Positions 62,117 to 64,000 of a DNA stretch of 64,000 nucleotides are shown here, piece after piece. The notes under the pieces were generated by a model, which was not told the origin of the DNA, did no database searches, and was given only the letters and a program-made list of their open reading frames with translations. The position numbers and the translations under genes are program-made. Every line of letters starts with the position of its first letter. The stretch's first letter is position 1. The DNA is from Fibrobacterota bacterium (lineage in GTDB: Bacteria; Fibrobacterota; Fibrobacteria; UBA11236). The stretch is from the NCBI GenBank assembly GCA_947466585.1, contig CANIEU010000001.1, positions 174,414 through 238,413 of the forward strand, in the 5' to 3' direction.

Positions 62117-62229
62117 GTAGTTAGTAGGTGGACGGTAGTAGGTAGGGAATACACGGACGACCCAAACCTCTCTACCCGCACTCTGAAAAGCATTTTTTGA
62201 CTCTTTTCTACCGTCTACCTACTACCGTC
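62117..62229. repeat. Heptamer inverted element E (dprA/mazG divergent gap)
   Basis: Left arm: GTAGTTA, GTAGGTG, GACGGTA, GTAGGTA in phase from 62117 to 62144. Right arm: TACCGTC, TACCTAC, TACCGTC in phase from 62209 to 62229. GACGGTAGTAGGTAG (62131-62145) has a perfect complement at 62215-62229. The spacer is about 65 nt. Confidence 0.85.
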
Positions 62230-62237
62230 TGGCCCCC

Positions 62238-63044
62238 ATGATCCCACAGCCTCCTTACTCCTTCGCCGACCTGCTCTCCATCATGGCCCGCCTGCGCGCA
62301 CCCGACGGCTGCCCGTGGGACCGCGAGCAATCCCACGAATCGATTCTGGCCTGCCTCATCGAAGAGTCTTACGAGTTCGTCGATGCCGTGGAACGCAAGG
62401 ATCTCCCCAACATGCGCGAGGAGCTGGGCGACGTGCTATTGCAGGTCGTTTTTCACGCGCAGATGGCGCAGGAAGCCGGCACCTTCGACATCAATGGCGT
62501 GATCCACGACATCTCCGAAAAGCTGATCCGCCGCCACCCGCACGTGTTCGCCGCCACAGCAGGCGTGGATACCGCCCACAAGGTGGCCACGCAATGGGAT
62601 GCGATCAAAAAGATCGAGAAGCAAGGAAAACCCGATCCGGTCGAAAGCTTGCTGGGTGATTTACCGCGCAGCCTGCCGCCGCTTCACAAGGCCATGAAGA
62701 TTTCGAAGCGCGCGGTGAAAGCCGGTTTCGAATGGCCCGACTGGCGGGGCGTGGCGGCGAAGGTGCGCGAGGAGCTGGAAGAATTCGAAGCCGAGGCCAA
62801 GGCTGACACCGTAGACCGCGAAGCGCTCGAGCTGGAACTCGGTGATCTCCTCTTCTCCGTCGTGAATTTGGGCCGCTATCTCAAGCTCGATCCGGAACGC
62901 GCACTGGCGCGCACCAACGCCAAGTTCGTGAAGCGGTTCGAGGCGATGGAAGCGTTGGCGAAAGCGGAGGGCATTCCCTTCGAAGGCCAACCGCTCGAGA
63001 CGTTGGACGCGCTTTGGGAAAAAGCCAAACGCGCCGAGAAATAA
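62238..63044 (+). CDS. mazG: Nucleoside triphosphate pyrophosphohydrolase MazG
   Basis: A 268-residue protein with two MazG domains. The first has EESYEFVDAVERKDLPNMREELGDVLLQVVFH (EExxE and ExxD, about 34-70); the second has EELEEFEAEAKADTVDREALELELGDLLFSVVN (about 180-215). The N-terminal RLRAPDGCPWDREQSHESI is the family start. It hydrolyses (d)NTPs and limits mutagenic nucleotides. The start ATG at 62238 lies just after the right arm of element E. Confidence 0.94.
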   Translation: MIPQPPYSFADLLSIMARLRAPDGCPWDREQSHESILACLIEESYEFVDAVERKDLPNMREELGDVLLQVVFHAQMAQEAGTFDINGVIHDISEKLIRRHPHVFAATAGVDTAHKVATQWDAIKKIEKQGKPDPVESLLGDLPRSLPPLHKAMKISKRAVKAGFEWPDWRGVAAKVREELEEFEAEAKADTVDREALELELGDLLFSVVNLGRYLKLDPERALARTNAKFVKRFEAMEALAKAEGIPFEGQPLETLDALWEKAKRAEK

Positions 63045-63052
63045 CCGAAGCA

Positions 63053-63072
63053 GTAAGCTGTCCGCTTACTTC
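63053..63072. repeat. Heptamer remnant F (mazG/small membrane protein gap)
   Basis: GTAAGCT, GTCCGCT in phase (63053-63066) are the same two words as in the right arm of element D, giving a shared GTAAGCTGTCCGCTT 15-mer. Locally it can fold (AGTAAGC with GCTTACT). It contains the stop of the downstream minus-strand gene. Confidence 0.75.
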
Positions 63073-63278
63073 AGCAGCAGATTATTCACGATCATGCCCG
63101 CGAAAAAGGCGAGCAGGTAGCCGAACCAGAGCAGGCTGAGGCCGTTGTTCAAAATCAGTTCGGAGGTTTTCACCGTGCCTTTGCGGGCGCGGATGTCGAG
63201 CCAGGTCTTTTTGAGATGGCGACCGGTGAACCAGATTCCCGCTCCGCCGATGGCGATCAACAAAAAAGCCTGAATCAT
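63066..63278 (-). CDS. Small two-helix membrane protein
   Basis: A 70-residue protein: one membrane helix near 2-20 (IQAFLLIAIGGAGIWFTG), a basic loop with RARKG, and a second helix near 47-66 (LLWFGYLLAFFAGMIVNNLL). AGGA about 9 nt upstream supports the ATG at 63278; the longer open frame upstream is not family-like. Unknown function; no family recognised. It is convergent with mazG. Confidence 0.65.
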   Translation of the reverse strand: MIQAFLLIAIGGAGIWFTGRHLKKTWLDIRARKGTVKTSELILNNGLSLLWFGYLLAFFAGMIVNNLLLK

Positions 63279-63323
63279 CACGTATTTCCTTGATATTTCA
63301 AAAATTAGAGAGGGCCGGAACCC

Positions 63324-63352
63324 TTGCCACCCGGGGTCAAAACTACTATATA
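63324..63352 (+). promoter_or_regulatory. Promoter of the candidate small RNA upstream of rimP
   Basis: TTGCCA (63324-63329), a 17-nt spacer, and TATATA (63347-63352) form a good sigma70-type promoter. Transcription should begin near 63359. Confidence 0.65.
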
Positions 63353-63358
63353 TGTGTC

Positions 63359-63456
63359 CGTGGTTTTGCATGCCGAGTGCGCGCAAAGCGGGTGAGTCCA
63401 ACGAAAAAATGGATTCACTTGGAAGGCCCCTTCGGCATCCCCGAGAGGGGTTTTTT
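63359..63456 (+). ncRNA. Candidate structured small RNA or terminated leader upstream of rimP
   Basis: About 98 nt between a well-placed promoter and a terminator. It can form an outer stem ATGCCGA (63370-63376) with TCGGCAT (63432-63438) and an inner stem GTGAGTCCA (63392-63400) with TGGATTCAC (63410-63418), one G-T pair. The terminator directly follows. It carries no SRP, 6S or tmRNA hallmark and no riboswitch motif I recognise. It could be a stand-alone RNA or an attenuator leader of the rimP operon. Confidence 0.5.
63439..63456 (+). terminator. Rho-independent terminator of the small RNA
   Basis: CCCC-GAGA-GGGG (63439-63450) followed by six T residues. The stem is short but GC-only. It lies 205 nt before rimP. 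Confidence 0.65.
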
Positions 63457-63514
63457 GTTGTTTGGGCCGCCCGAAACGTGTCCTTCTACTCGAACCGGCT
63501 GCGACCTGCGGCCA

Positions 63515-63590
63515 AGTTCGTCGCGCTGCATCGGCGATATTAAGTCATATCGCCTGCTTCGCGCTCCTGCTTGGCCTTGATCTCGCTCGG
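63515..63590 (+). repeat. Hairpin-bearing intergenic repeat, copy 2 (rimP leader)
   Basis: AGTTCGTCG (63515-63523), an 8-bp perfect hairpin GGCGATAT-taagtc-ATATCGCC (63533-63554), CTCCTGCT (63564-63571) and CTCGCTCG (63582-63589). Block order equals that of 59426-59490 on the other strand. Hairpin loops and stem ends differ, so pairing is kept while sequence varies. Confidence 0.65.
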
Positions 63591-63660
63591 TTCTCACAAC
63601 GAAGTCCACCTTTCGGGCGACCCCACGATGCTCCGCTGAGGCTTCGTTTAAGGAATCATT

Positions 63661-64000
63661 ATGGACGTTCTCGAACAAATCACCAATCTGGCGCGCGGCG
63701 TCTGCGCCACGCACGGGCTCGACCTCGTCGACGCGGAACTGTTCCGCGCCGGTCGCCGCCGCGTGGTGCGCGTCTATGTCGGCAAGGCCGGCGGCGTGAG
63801 CGTCGATGACTGCGCCAAGGTCAGCCGCGAAGTCTCCGCCGTTCTCGACGCCGAAAACTGGCTGGGCGAAGACAACTACGTGATGGAGGTTTCCTCCCCC
63901 GGTCTCGACCGTCCCTTCAAGACGCTGCCCGACTGGCTGCGCAATCTCGGCCGCGACGTGCGCGTGACCACGCGCGAAAAGATCAACAACAAAATCCAGC
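63661..64000 (+). CDS. rimP: Ribosome maturation factor RimP, 3' end missing
   Basis: The first 113 residues of a 30S maturation factor; the gene runs off the right edge. MDVLEQITNLARGVCATHGLDLVDAELF and RRVVRVYVGKAGGVSVDDCAKVSREVSAVLD fit the family, and VMEVSSPGLDRPF is its signature. AAGGA 6 nt upstream supports ATG 63661. In most bacteria it heads the rimP-nusA-infB operon, and the small RNA-like leader before it could regulate that operon. Confidence 0.93.
   Translation, partial: MDVLEQITNLARGVCATHGLDLVDAELFRAGRRRVVRVYVGKAGGVSVDDCAKVSREVSAVLDAENWLGEDNYVMEVSSPGLDRPFKTLPDWLRNLGRDVRVTTREKINNKIQ

Noticed and set aside
35161-62229. Heptamer elements as CRISPR arrays
   Set aside because: Units are 7 nt without spacers between them and no cas genes are present.
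63359-63456. Small RNA as 4.5S SRP RNA or 6S RNA
   Set aside because: The GGAAGG-AGCA type SRP loop and the large central bubble of 6S RNA are absent.
63290-63580. 96-codon open frame before rimP
   Set aside because: Overlaps the promoter, hairpins and terminator of the candidate RNA; no ribosome site and no family-like features.

Overview
The window comes from a GC-rich diderm (Gram-negative-type) bacterium. Support for an outer membrane comes from a lipid A kinase (LpxK), prolipoprotein transferase (Lgt), lipoproteins, a TonB-receptor-like barrel, a TolC-family protein and a complete MCE/Mla-type lipid transporter. Menaquinone made by the futalosine route (MqnC), a PorX-like response regulator with a PglZ domain, and secreted proteins with FlgD-like or sorting-like C-termini suggest the FCB group. 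Fibrobacterota is my best guess, but it is a guess. Most of the window is housekeeping DNA. I saw no rRNA, tRNA, CRISPR array, insertion sequence, integrase or phage gene.

Layout. 1-5.4 kb: a DUF349 protein (cut by the left edge), polA, coaE, mqnC. 5.5-10 kb: maltokinase, then a Cfa-type methyltransferase followed 9 nt later by an FAD reductase-like enzyme, a pair that may make modified fatty acids. 9.9-14.6 kb: an error-prone replication pair, dnaE2-like followed by an ImuB-like inactive Y-family polymerase. 14.7-22 kb: one minus-strand operon for unsaturated uronate breakdown (enolase-superfamily enzyme, MFS transporter, XRE-cupin regulator, GH88 hydrolase, SDR, KDPG aldolase, KDG kinase), divergent from an old-yellow-enzyme-like gene. 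23.7-33.2 kb: a secreted propeller dehydrogenase-like protein and a two-armed lipid transport locus. The minus arm is mlaE(STAS)-mlaF-mlaD-pqiC-like lipoprotein-OM protein; the plus arm is tolC-like-mlaC. 33.2-48.3 kb: tsaE, porX, serS, a TonB-receptor-like protein, rsmB, lpxK, a secreted propeller protein, two glycosyltransferases and thiS. 48.6-64 kb: valS, a metallo-beta-lactamase-fold hydrolase, priA, a lipoprotein, aminotransferase-nudix-hemF, lgt, a HvfC/BufC-like protein, an FtsB-like protein, dprA, mazG, and rimP (cut by the right edge) preceded by a candidate small RNA.

The most unusual signal is not a gene. Five intergenic sites (35.2, 40.9, 46.8, 58.4, 62.2 kb) have the same architecture: two inverted arms, each made of three to five phase-locked heptamers, around a unique spacer of about 30-65 nt. 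The heptamer word differs from site to site. A sixth site (63.05 kb) holds only two heptamers, the same words as at 58.4 kb, and a seventh (25.7 kb) is a four-copy 9-nt array. They occur between convergent, divergent and co-directional genes, and several supply the stop codon of a neighbouring gene. A second repeat family, with a central hairpin, is shared by 59.4 and 63.5 kb.
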